This document shows, one piece after another, positions 31,702 to 41,719 of a stretch of 42,442 nucleotides of DNA. The notes under the pieces were generated by a model. It was given only the letters and a program-made list of their open reading frames with translations. It made no database searches and was not told where the DNA came from. Origin of the DNA: Cymbomonas tetramitiformis (lineage: Eukaryota; Chlorophyta; Pyramimonadophyceae; Pyramimonadales; Pyramimonadaceae); assembly GCA_001247695.2 (NCBI GenBank), contig LGRX02031319.1, positions 1 through 42,442 of the forward strand. Reading direction: 5' to 3'. How positions within the stretch are numbered: the stretch's first letter is position 1; every line of letters begins with the position of its first letter. The position numbers and the translations under genes are program-made.

Positions 31702-34700
31702 ATGTCCACTCAATTTGTTACTTTTCGCTGCCTTGAAACCGGGGATGTCGTTCGTGAAATTCCTATTGTTTGGCATCTTGGAGACCCTTTTGTGACTAGC
31801 GACACACTTTGCAATGTTTTAGTCTTGACAAGAAAGAAGATCTTTCCGTCACCTCCGAGTACGATGACTCCGTTGCTTGCTCTTTGGACCTGTTTCCCGT
31901 TCACGCGGGCTTCTTGCACAATGTGTACGGTACTCCTACCGACGACAACATGCCAATCTTGGTAAGCGACAGCGAAAGCGATGACAGCGATGATGAAGAA
32001 GACATTATTTACACCGGCGAGTGCAAGACTCCCCGGTTCTCACCAAACACGAAGCCCAAGCCCACGGAGTCCGTCGCTTCGACAAACCTTTCCAAGTCCG
32101 ACTCGACTTCCAGTCACGCCTCTTCTTTTAAGTGGCCCGCAGATTGCAAACTTGTGAACAAGGTCCCCTTCGACGTCGATGGCAATGTAACTTTTGGTCA
32201 CCACATGTCCTCACCTCTTCCTAAACCAACCGGGAAGGGCGGTCTACCGCGGAACAAACTTGACTTCCATGTCACGAACCGTTCTTGGTCCCACGCCTGC
32301 GCCACAACTTGGGCGGAGGTAACCCGACAAGATGCTGTCAAGGACTGCAACTCTCAAGTTCGACTTCAAAACTGCCTTGGAGAAAAACTTTGCAGGAATA
32401 CGGAGTGCTCTTTCTTTAAAACCCATGACAAAGAGTTCGTTCAGACAAGTTCTCAACAACGTGGCAAACGCTCCGCTTCCGCTTTCCTCGGCGTTGAGGT
32501 ATTTTAATCCAAAGGTTTTCCCGTACACTTTCCCCACTTTTCCAGTAGGACCTTACGCTTTTCTTTTCTTCTTTCAGATTGAAGGCCCTCCATGCAAAAA
32601 GGGTCAAGAACCCATGGAAGTTATTACCTGTGGTGCCCGGGCTACTTTGGTCCGCATCGACCTTCCCGCAGCCGAAGGCCACCTACTGCTCTTTAAACAC
32701 GAAGGCACCCATGCCTGCCAACCCATGGATAAAAAGGGGAAGGCCGTTGTTTCCAAAGAAACCCAAGACGCCATCAAAGAAGCCCTTTCCGTTTTCGGTG
32801 GTCGCTTCACTTCCGAGAAGCTGAAGAACTCCGCCACAACGGTTGCCTTCGAGAAGATGCTTTCCTCTCCGGACGGCTCTCCCATCGACGTGTACAAGGT
32901 ATCGCCATATTTTTGTGTTACCTTTCCGTTATACGTCGGGGACATGTTATTCTTAATGCATGGTTCCATTTTAGGTGGCCCGCGAAATGCAAGACGCTCG
33001 CGCCGTCCGCGACGTGATGAAAGAACACCGTGCGACTCAACGTGCCCCCGAGCGTGCTGCTGATGACGAGGTCCAGGAAATGAAACGGATCCTGGACTCA
33101 AAGGGATACCGTACTCTTCTTTTCGACACCGCCCCTCTGAACTGGTTCATGTGCCCCCTTGACTTGCCGTGGTCCCCCGCGAAGTTCATGCTCTTGATGG
33201 ACCGCATTCTCGGTAAGCCTCCGTTCATCGGTTGCTACGCATGTTCTGATGGTGGCCACAGCTGCATTAACGGTCGCGTTGTCGAGAAGGTTGCAACGGT
33301 CGTGCCCGGAATTGGGTTGATAAAACTAGCAACCTTCGTGCTGCCGGCGGGTGAACGCGGTGTGGATGAGGAGAAGATGTGGCAAGGCATCGACTACGCT
33401 TGCCGGACGGTGGCCATGGAGGACGCCGACTTCGCGAAATATCGAGACAAGGAGGTTTGGGTAAAGACCAACCCAAAAGGTGAGATTTGCTTTCGTCCCG
33501 TCGGTTTCGTCCGTGACGCGGGTGGCGGAGGCTGGATCGGCATCCGCTTGAACTACAACAAGTTCATGCGCCGGGAGGACCGAAAGAAGTACATGACGCG
33601 GGACGAGGCGGGCAACTCGTTGGAGAAAGACTGTGACTTGCACCTCGTTGCGAACATGGGGATACACGCTCGGTGTTTGGACAAGAGTTTCGAGGAGACC
33701 CAGTTCCGGACACTGTTCACACGGTGGTACGAAGCACAAGCCCCCAGACGTGTGATGGACGCACGTGCGCGCCTCTTCGACTTCATCATGGAGCAAGAGA
33801 GCAAGAGCGTGCAATCCTCTTTGTCTTCGCTCGTTTTATTTTACGAAGGTGAAGGCGAACGCACCCTGCAGCTTTTCACACAAAGCAAAGGGGCTAACCC
33901 GGCGGAGCAACTCTTCTCCAAGGCCGGCAAACTGATCGGCGTGAATCTGCCGGCCTCCGAGTTCTTGCACCTGGAGAACGTGACGTACATCACTCAGTCC
34001 GCCTGGTTGGAGCACGTAGGAGAAGGTGGCCACAGCCAGCGGGACTCCCGCACGAACACCCTCTACGATGAGCGGCGAAGGGTGTACACCGCCATGCAAC
34101 GCGCACGCCACACCGCGTACGACGTCCTTGAGGAGGTGCGTGAAATATATGTCACTCCTGGTCCAGTGACGCTCCGACGGAGACACGCAGTCACCGACCA
34201 AACCAAGTCCGATCGATGGGGAAGAGGACTAAGACTAGGGTGACGATCGACGAGCCTGGAACGCCGACTCCGGCCATCAAGTTGGTGCGGGCATGCCTCG
34301 AGAACCCTTTGGAGTTCCAATGGCAGTTCGACCCAAACACCGAGGACCCGGCCGCCCGTTATGTTTGGCAGTCTTCCCAAGAGGTGGACGAGGCTCTCGT
34401 GGTGCAATATTTGGAGACCGCGGTGCACTTTCATTCCGAACATCGCTACGTGGACACTCGCCGCGTGTCCGTCAGGTCTTTGGACGAGGTGCGGTACCAG
34501 ACAAGCACCACGAAAGGCCACGCGCAAATGTTGGCTCGCATGTTCTTGCAGCCTGACAAGCGCTTGAAAGTGATACAGGTTGGCCAACCCACCGTCCGTT
34601 TAACCGCACGTACGTGGAAGACACGACGGCTTCCTGGACCGCAGTTACACCTTGTCCTCTGGTCGAGGTGAACCCTCGCGGGTGATATTTGGTCATCTGG

Positions 34701-35287
34701 CCCGGGCGGCGCAACAACGCATCAGCTGCTCATGCTACTCATGGCGCCAAACGATGACTCGCGTGGGAAGGTCGACTTCGGTGAAGCTTTGCTTGTGCCT
34801 GTCCACCCTCCTATTCCGCGCGGGGTTCAAACCTGGACATGCATTTTACGTGCAATCGGGGTTTACCACGGAGGAGAGCGACGACATCTTAACGGCGCTG
34901 GGATCCCGCCTCACCACCGGCGATCGTGTCGGGAGTGAGGAACTGGCCTACGGGCAATGGATGGTGGTGCCCGGTACCGGTAGGAAAGCAAGATGCGCGG
35001 CCTCCGAGTCCCGCAAGGGTTGCGTGCCAGCGAAGACCCACAAGCAATCCCAGCCCATCCTTTCAAAGGATGGCCCAAGGGTGGTGGTCATGGGTCGGCG
35101 CAAGGTGAATGGTCAGTGGGTGAAGCAAAAGTTTCAATTCTGTCTTCTCCACCAGTGCTGCGCTACGGTATTGCCCAACTACTGTGATGTACCACCTTCA
35201 CCTACGGACCTGGTTGTGGCACATGGGTTGTCACTAACTAGGGAACAACGGCTTGGAGCTGGGGCCTTGACCTTTCAAGAGCAGTAA
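31702..35287 (+). CDS. MULE-like transposase candidate, spliced
   Basis: Start ATG 31702 (MSTQFVTFRCLETGDVVREI). A one-base frame change near 31800 (small intron or error) leads to the main first exon, ending 32498. Further exons are 32578-32898, 32975-34135 and 34183 to about 34578, with GT-AG introns of 79, 76 and 47 nt. Coding sequence continues in shifted frames to a stop at 35287, and the last junctions are unresolved. After an acidic stretch (SDSESDDSDDEED) comes a Cys/His region spanning intron 1 (CLGEKLCRNTECSFF, then CKKGQEPMEVITCGARATLV and HEGTHACQP) that resembles a WRKY-GCM1-type finger. The core has FVRDAGGGGWIGIRLNYNKF with a candidate catalytic Asp (33515), then CDLHLVANMG with Cys and His at 33632 and 33641, like the C-x-H motif between D and E of MULE transposases. 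The third acidic residue was not assigned. MULE identity is inferred from this plus the TIR and duplication size. Confidence 0.65.
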
Positions 35288-35404
35288 CTCAGGTACGAAA
35301 GCGACATTGTTGTTTGCACGGTTTGTTGGGCTTTGGACTAACGTAATTGTTTTCCCACAGGTACCACACATTGGGAAATATGCGACTGAGTGTCCAGGGA
35401 TAAT

Positions 35405-36749
35405 GTGAAAGTTAGTTAGGGATCTTGGCGAGAAGTATGTTTTGAACCGAACTGGGGGGCCGGCCACCGGGACTTGTGGTTAGTAGTGGTCCGCGAAAGC
35501 ACGTGAAAAACCAATGGAGAACGTAGTTGGTCAATGCACGAAGACGAGTAGGCGATGGGGCGAAGGGCACAAGAAAGGGTGAAGTCGTGTTAAACTCAGG
35601 AGGCAAAACATGCGCGCCGGTAACTTTGCTTTGAATATTGATTTGAAGCTTTATATTTTACGTGAACAAGCGTTCTAATCTAGTGAATAGTACAAGCGTC
35701 CAAAGCGTTTAAGTGTTTGCGTGTTTAATTTTTTCTGTCCGTGTTCTTCGGTATTTAAGAGAAGTCCGGGCGCGCGTCGTAACTGGAGTTGGTGACCTAG
35801 CGGTAGTCGGCTGTTTTATGCCTGAAATAAGGGGAAAAACCGGGGCAACCCCCATAAAATAGGAACAAAGCCAACCAAAGATATTCCTGAAAGTGTATAA
35901 AAATTCTGGGTTTTTTCCAAAATTTTCAAATTTTAAAAAAACGCCGAAAAGGCCTGAAAATCATAGAAAACTGAAAAAAATTATATTGGTTCATCGATGA
36001 ACCCCCCAAAAAATAATTCATGAAAGCAGACGTAAAAAGTATCATTTTGCTACAGATTTTCAAAAAAAAATAAATTAGCTTAAAAATGCATGAAATATTG
36101 TACAAGTTCAATTAAAAATTTATGTTTTCTTAACACAAAAAACCCCATAAATCTTCCTTAATTCAGGGTGAAAAAGATAATTTCTTTAGTGAAAATCAGG
36201 AATATTTCTTAAACCCTAAAACAACCGGGAAATTAAATAAAATTACATTCAACTTGGGAAAATCTTAAACCCTAGATTCGGTCAAATTTTCAATTTTTTC
36301 AGGGCCTCCCCTTGTAAAACACCCCAAAACCCAAAAAGGCCTGAAATTCATATAAAACTAGAAGAAAAAAAAGGGGTTCATCGATGAACCCCCAAAAACA
36401 TATTTCATAAAAATCAGACGTATCAAGTATCATTTTGCTACCGAGTTTCGAAAAAATTTTGAAGCTTAAAAAGGCGTAAAATATTGTAGAACTTCAATTG
36501 AAAATTTATGTTTTCTTAACACAAAAACCCCATAAACCTTCCTTATTTCAGGCTGAAAAAGATGATTTTTTTATTGAAAATCAGGAATATTTCTTAAACC
36601 CTAAAACAACCGGAAAATTAAATAAAATTACATTCCACTCGGGAAAATCTTAAACCCTAGATTCGGTCAAATTTTCAGTTTTTTCAGGGCCTCCCATTGT
36701 AAAACTCCCCAACTCCCAAAACTCCCAAACTCCCCAAATGTGTAGAATG
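35405..36749 (-). repeat. Right terminal inverted repeat of inner element (1345 bp)
   Basis: Inverse of 25481-26624. It begins GTGAAAGTTAGTTAGGGATC and ends CCCCAAATGTGTAGAATG. It carries about 200 bp not present in the left TIR (roughly 35665-35880), which explains the length difference. TTCATCGATGAA palindromes are at 35990-36001 and 36377-36388, at positions matching those of the left TIR. Confidence 0.95.
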
Positions 36750-36759
36750 TGGATCTTGC
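36750..36759 (+). repeat. Right target-site duplication of inner element
   Basis: TGGATCTTGC, identical to 25471-25480. Confidence 0.9.
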
Positions 36760-38352
36760 CGAAGGGGATGACAGCAGCGACGAAGACATGGGCGACGTCG
36801 GACGGCGAGGGGGGAAGAAGCAGCCTCCGCCGGAAGCAGTTGCCATGCATGTGGCTAAGCAGGTGAGTTCGGAGTTTTGCTTGAGTTACAATCGTCTGTT
36901 TTTTTTGTTACAGCTTGGTACGTACTGACCGATGTTTTGTTACGCATGGACGGACCTCCGCAGAACGTGAAAGAAGGGGAGTTGAGGCGTGCCTTGCTCG
37001 CGGTGTCGGTGAACGACGAGACGCGGAGGCTGCAGAGCGTCGGTGACAAGCGGAAACGTGAAGAAAGCGAGCGGGACCTTAATGAGGTGAAGAAGGCCAA
37101 GGAAGCAGTGGAGGCCGAGAAGAAGAAGGCGGATGAGACACTGGCGAGCCTTCGAGAAGAGATGCAGAAGAAGGTGGAGGATGAACGTCTGCGTGGGGAA
37201 AAACAGCTGGCTTCGGCCCTGGCTGCCGAGCGAGACGAAAGCCGTAAGACAGTGGAGCTCCTTACGACGAAGCACGCTGAAGCCCTGCAGATGCAGATGG
37301 CCGAGGCGAAGCAACGGGAGGAGACTCGTGCCAAGGAGCACCAGACAACATTAGGTTCATTCTGGTCAGGGCAGCAGGTGTTGCTGGAGGAGAACACGAA
37401 GGCGCAACAGGCTTTGCTGGAGGAGAACACGAAGGCGCTTACTTCTCGGGACTCGCTTATGAAGGAGGCACAGGAGTCTTTCCAAAGGACCACTGCCGAG
37501 ACTGCGAAAATGGCCCACGAGGCCCAGGCGAAGATGCTCGAAAATAATGCACTGGCCCAACAGAGGATGCTAGACAAGAACGCGGACACCTTGAAGGAGA
37601 TTAACAATCACCACGCCTCGGAGGCTGCAGCGATGAGGGAGATCCTGAAGACAGCCGTGCAGGTAGGAGCTAGTTGTTACGTTCAAGTTGTTTGTGTTTA
37701 TTGTGGAGGAGGGAACTCTGGCTTGAGGTCCAGATTGAAAGACACGGAACTTGTAACTGGTGTGGGGGGGGGCGGTTGGTACGTCACCGGTAACAGGCAG
37801 TAACAGCAGCAGGCCCGTTCGCCCAAATGTTCCAACTGGGCGGAGGAGGCTTTTACCCGGGAGCGCCGGCGCTCGGCGCAGGAGGAGGGTCACCTGCTTT
37901 AACGACGCCAACGGGCTCCAAAGTCCCGGGAGCCTCTCCTCCATCACGACCGGCGATGTTCGCTTCTCCACCACGACCAGGTCCGCAGTGGCCAGGTCAG
38001 TTCGACCTCACCCCGGCGGCGAAAGCTGACGCTGAGAAGATAGGAGAAAGCCTCTGGACAGACTTGAAGTGCGAGGACACGGACAAGAAACGGTCGGCGA
38101 TCGCACAGTACAACGGGTACAAGGAGCTCGCCCAGCACCTGGAAGTGTCTGAACAAGTTCTGCGCGCCAAGGTGATTGTGCAAATGTTTGACCTGTACAT
38201 GTCTGTTAGCAAATAGGTAGGTATGCTTAATAAGCCAGCCAGCAAACGAACTGAGAGATCGCACCTGCACTGCCATCGTATATACCGGCCTGTACAATGA
38301 ATAATACCGCGCCCGCAAGAAAACCCCTAACCCTGGGTGCTTTGACTGTTCA

Positions 38353-38358
38353 AATAAA
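38353..38358 (+). promoter_or_regulatory. Candidate polyadenylation signal AATAAA
   Basis: AATAAA 137 bp after the stop of the coiled-coil protein gene. Confidence 0.35.
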
Positions 38359-38640
38359 GACTGTATATTTTCATAGCACCAACGTCTTATCTGGTAGCAT
38401 TCTTCGTGCCTTTTGTCGGTTTTTGTTGTTTTTTTGTGCTACGCACACAGTTACAGTCTCGTGCAGACCTACACCCCCTAGATTTAAGGTTGGTGCCACC
38501 GCTTTTAACATTAAAGCCTCCCATTCTCGGGGTGTATGTAAGATATGAACAAAAGTTTCTTCAGACTCAGTTTGTTTGGAATGACTTTGACGTATCAAAT
38601 ATGAAAACATCGTCATTATCACCACTTTCAACAAATGGCG

Positions 38641-39283
38641 CTTGAGCACCACCCGAATCACGGTGACAAATCGCCTGGAAACCCCAAATTTCGGGCTATA
38701 CTCTAAAATTTCAAATTTTTGAATAACGTGTCATTATCTACTCTCCAAATGCTATCTAGTCATATAAAAAAAAACCTCGTTATCATAACTTCCGCCGATT
38801 GACACCTGAGCACCGCCCGAAACGGGGCGAAAAATCGCCTGGAAACCCCAAATTTCGGGCTATAACCTAAAATTTCAAATTTTGAAATAACGTATCATTA
38901 TCTACTCTCCAAATGCTATCTAGTCATATAAAAAAACCTCGTTATCATAACTTCCGCCGATTGACACCTGAGCACCGCCCGAAACGGGGCGAAAAATCGC
39001 CTGGAAACCCAAAATTTCGGGCTATACCCTAAAACTTCAAATTTTGAAATAACGTGTCATTATCTACTCTCCAAATGCTATCTAGTCATATAAAAAAACC
39101 TCGTTATCATAACTTCCGCCGATTGACACCTGAGCACCGCCCGAAACGGGGCGAAAAATCGCCTGGAAACCCCAAATTTCGGGCTATACCCTAAAATTTC
39201 AAATTTTGAAATAACGTGTCATTATCTACTCTCCAAATGCTATCTAGTCATATAAAAAAAACCTCGTTATCATAACTTTTTAA
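38641..39283. repeat. 162-bp satellite, four copies
   Basis: Four copies of a 162-164 bp unit are marked by TATCTACTCTCCAAATGCTA at 38735, 38899, 39061 and 39223. The unit contains a GC-rich stretch (GAGCACCGCCCGAAACGGGG) followed by AT-rich DNA. The first copy is diverged; the others are nearly identical. It lies directly inside the right inverted end of the outer element. Confidence 0.95.
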
Positions 39284-39302
39284 AAAATGAGAATATAATG
39301 AG

Positions 39303-39337
39303 ACACCCGCGTGTCTCATTTTTGCGATATCGTCGTT
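39303..39337 (-). repeat. Right candidate terminal inverted repeat of outer element
   Basis: Inverse of 16563-16597 (33/35). It overlaps the end of the frame of retrotransposon fragment B, supplying that frame's stop codon. The adjacent ATGAGACACCCGCGTGTCTCAT is itself nearly palindromic. Confidence 0.6.
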
Positions 39338-40029
39338 TTGGGGTTGGCAGCGGCGAAGTCCACTAATTCTTGGGCTTGTTGGCGTATGTGCTGGGTGAGC
39401 TTGGTGATGTGGGCGGGGTCCCAATGACCAGGTAGGAGGGTAGCCGTGGCGCGCAGCATGTTCCGTCTGTCGCCGAGGTCCCAGGTGCTGGGAAGGCTGT
39501 CAAAGGGCGTGGGCAGGATGGTTGAGCTGGGTGTGATTTTTGGGATGGCTGCCAATGCGGTGTGTAGGGCATGCTCTGCGGCGAGCTGGGGCTGGGCCAC
39601 TGCCTGCTTCTGCGGGGCCGTTGCGTTGTCAGGCAGCAGGTACTGCTGCAGTTCTGCCAGCGTGAAGGTCTCGGAGTCCCCGTCGTCGTATTCGCATTTA
39701 AGTGCGTAGGGGCGTTCTGCGGCTCCCAGCCACCGTATGGTGCCCTCGTAAGGCTTACCGTCGATAACCTTCAATGCGCGCTTTCCGTCTAGCTGTTTGC
39801 CCCTGTTTTCGTAGGCAGTGAGGTATTGTGGGGAGAGGTCGTCGTCTGGCAGCAGGCCTAGGCAGCGGGGGCAGTACCAGAACTCTTCGTTGGGGACTCG
39901 AGTCAGTTTGGGCTGCAAGCACCCCAGGTGATAGCCTTGATTGCAGTCGTCGCAGAGAAGGATGCTGGCGGGGCGATCAGCCTTTTTGCACACTTGGCAG
40001 CGCGCGTCCTCGTTGTCGTCCAGATTCAC
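39338..40029 (-). pseudogene. Retrotransposon fragment B: PHD finger plus Tudor-like domain
   Basis: The minus-strand frame from ATG 40029 begins with a complete PHD finger (CQVCKKADRPASILLCDDCN, then HLGCLQPKL and CPRCLG). A Tudor-like motif follows (KCEYDDGDSETFTLAELQQY). The segment LPSTWDLGDRRNMLRATATL followed by LPGHW has the same pattern as the region after the PHD finger of retrotransposon A (LPDRVAWGNQEELSR...MPGFW). It is thus the C-terminal part of a related but distinct polyprotein, cut off where the methyltransferase-like domain would follow. The cut coincides with the outer element's right end, and the final codons and stop come from the inverted repeat. Upstream splicing or truncation is unresolved. 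Confidence 0.7.
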
Positions 40030-40560
40030 ACTGAGAAGGAATCGTGGTAGAATGTGGTAAACTGGTGTTAAAATGTGGTAAACTGGTGGTAAACGGCGGT
40101 AAGCCCCTATGTGGGGTGGTAATCAGGTGGTAAACGTTAAAATATTTATATTAAAAAAAAAAACTGACGGTAAATCATTGGTAATTTGCGGTAACATAGG
40201 TTGAAGCATGGTAAAAGCCTGGTAATTTCAGAACGGAGCGTGGTAAACGAAGATCTGGAATGGTAAATGGTCGTGGCCTAATGGTAAATGGATATAAAAC
40301 TTCGCAATGTAGTATAAATATAGAGACGGAGCTGGTAAACCGTGGTAAACGAGGATCCTGAATGGTAGATGTGCAATTCTCTGGTCTGTGGCCAAGGTAG
40401 AATTGACAGGAGTGGAGCGACTGGCGAATGGCGGCCAGGTATGAACGCAGGCAGTGGGGTATATCGATCATCGTTCAGTAGATAGGTGGGATGCGTCACA
40501 TACAGATCGTATCATACCTGTCTCGGCTAAACCAGTAGGGAGCCGAAAGGTAGCCGATTT
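40030..40560. repeat. GGTAAA-rich degenerate repeat region
   Basis: From about 40045 to 40360 the plus strand has many irregular repeats of TGGTAAA and GGTGGTAAAC, with spacing near 12-20 bp in the densest part (40045-40135). No gene is supported; short minus-strand frames are low-complexity translations. Confidence 0.6.
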
Positions 40561-40920
40561 TAGTGGCCACGCGCACCATAGCTGGTAAGAGATAGAGGTA
40601 ACGTAGCCAAGAAACCAAGTTAGGTTCTTGAAGTTGAAGTTTGCAAAAAACAGTTAAACTGTAACAGTTTAGTTTTTTGTTTATTTAACTTAAGTAGCAG
40701 AAGGTCGAGAAAGAAAATGGCTGGTAAGTAGTTTTACTTTTTTCTTGAATCACGTGGGTGACAGAAAGCAGTTCTGTTGCAATGTATGCAGAACAGGTAG
40801 TTTACTTTTAAAAGCGAGTACTGTTACTTAAGAATGGAGAGTACCCGGACAGGAGCAACGAGCGCTGTTGAACAAGGTGCACCTAAACGGGCAAGGACGG
40901 CCACGGTTGGCAGCGAGGCA
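40561..40920. other. No gene recognised
   Basis: About 360 bp with an inverted motif around 40655-40680 (AGTTAAACTGTAACAGTTTAGTT), otherwise featureless. Confidence 0.4.
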
Positions 40921-41412
40921 GGCCAGGCCGCACTCGCTCCAAAGGTTACGTGCCCCATGCTTGTCTCTTGTGGATGTGCATGTTGGATAGGTTCGTGGCT
41001 TAATTAGTTAACCGCTGTTCGACTGAAAGAGCGGACGGCTCCTGAAAGTTTCTGCGTAAATAGGTGGTCAGCGAATATGTGGATATACACAGCCGGTGAC
41101 TGCGCCCTGGTGCGGAATCACGTGCTTAGGAAAAGTCACCGGCTGTGCGTATTCATTCAGGTATGCAGGCCAGGCCGCACTCGCTCCAAAGGTTACGTGC
41201 CCCATGCTTGTCTCTTGTGGATGTGCATGTTGGATAGGTTCGTGGCTTAATTAGTTAACCGCTGTTCGACTGAAAGAGCGGACGGCTCCTGAAAGTTTCT
41301 GCGTAAATAGGTGGTCAGCGAATATGTGGATACACACAGCCGGTGACTGCGCCCTGGTGCGGAATCACGTGCTTAGGAAAAGTCACCGGCTGTGCGTATT
41401 CATTCAGGTATG
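40921..41412. repeat. Tandem duplication, 2 x 247 bp
   Basis: Two almost identical copies start at 40921 and 41168. Each ends with an inverted pair, CACAGCCGGTGAC and GTCACCGGCTGTG (41088-41100 and 41135-41147 in the first copy), which would form a 13-bp stem around a 34-nt loop. Confidence 0.9.
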
Positions 41413-41719
41413 TGGACTCCCCTGTTTTCCGGCATGCACGCTGTGGGATGCCACTGCTGTGGGAATATCCCATGGTTTCCGCAGTGGATTCAAACATGCT
41501 TTCGTGACCTGGTGCGCAGGCCTCCGAAGCTGCAACCGTGCAGGGAGGCGGCCTCCCCCCGGTCGCTGGAGGAGTGGTCGAGGAAAACCCGGTAAGACCG
41601 TGAACTTTTCCTTCCCCTCCCTTCCCGTACGGGATCCCGCCCGCCCGCCCTTCATCTCGTGAACGCAGCCGCCACTCCGCGGGTGCCTGGTCAGCAGGCT
41701 GTCGGGCGACTGTTCATCT
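41413..41719. other. No gene recognised
   Basis: Short overlapping frames on both strands (for example 41324-41662 plus) begin in the duplicated repeat and lack recognisable domains. No feature is supported. Confidence 0.4.

Larger units (their letters stand above)
25481..36749. mobile_element. 11.27-kb Mutator-like TIR transposon carrying a DNA methyltransferase gene
   Basis: TIRs of 1144 and 1345 bp and a 10-bp target duplication define the element to the base. Long TIRs with 9-11 bp duplications are characteristic of MULEs. The transposase-like gene (zinc-finger region, then a C-x8-H motif after a candidate catalytic Asp) supports that class, though I cannot align it formally. Two genes diverge from the middle: transposase-like to the right and a beta-class DNA amino-methyltransferase to the left. 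Each ends just inside a TIR. This is unlike MuDR, whose genes start in the TIRs and converge. The near-perfect TIRs and in-frame genes indicate recent activity. Confidence 0.85.
22386..38216 (+). pseudogene. 1376-aa unknown coiled-coil protein gene, split by the inner transposon
   Basis: ATG 22386 (MSSFLPSIVIGLLEEVF) is the first Met of the frame. Exons: 22386-22899, 22973-24788, 24902-25480 continued at 36760-36862 after removing the inner element and one target-duplication copy, 36964-37662, and 37797-38216. All introns are GT-AG and in phase, and the sum is 4131 nt, exactly 1377 codons including the stop. The frame therefore survives only if the insertion is excised cleanly. I recognise no enzymatic domain. 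The region after the insertion is acidic (EGDDSSDEDMGD), then forms a long charged coiled coil (ERDLNEVKKAKEAVEAEKKK onward, about 230 residues), then a Gly/Pro-rich linker and a compact C-terminus ending FDLYMSVSK. It is paired head-to-head with the DUF7869-like gene and is probably the second protein of the outer element. As it stands it is interrupted by 11.3 kb and likely non-functional unless excision occurs. Confidence 0.75.
16563..39337. mobile_element. Candidate large DNA transposon with divergent gene pair (outer element)
   Basis: This is 22.8 kb as it stands and about 11.5 kb without the nested inner element. Both ends are the 35-bp inverted repeat. Inside are a small tryptophan-rich ORF (+), a DUF7869-like transposase candidate (-), a central palindromic array, a 1376-aa coiled-coil protein gene (+) and a subterminal 162-bp satellite. 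The left flank is the RT region of retrotransposon A. The right flank is a PHD-encoding segment of a different retrotransposon copy. The insertion site was therefore already rearranged, or the two ends joined their present flanks by recombination. The boundaries are inference from the inverted ends. Confidence 0.5.

Noticed and set aside
25481..36749. Helitron or Maverick/virophage-like identity for the inner element
   Set aside because: No Rep/helicase, DNA polymerase B, capsid or packaging ATPase motifs are visible. A 10-bp duplication and kilobase TIRs fit a MULE better.
37760..38029. Alternative plus-strand frame over the last exon of the coiled-coil gene
   Set aside because: The acceptor GGTAACAG at 37796 gives a phase-0 junction to the frame ending at 38216, which has ordinary protein composition. 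The other frame is Arg/Ser-rich shadow.
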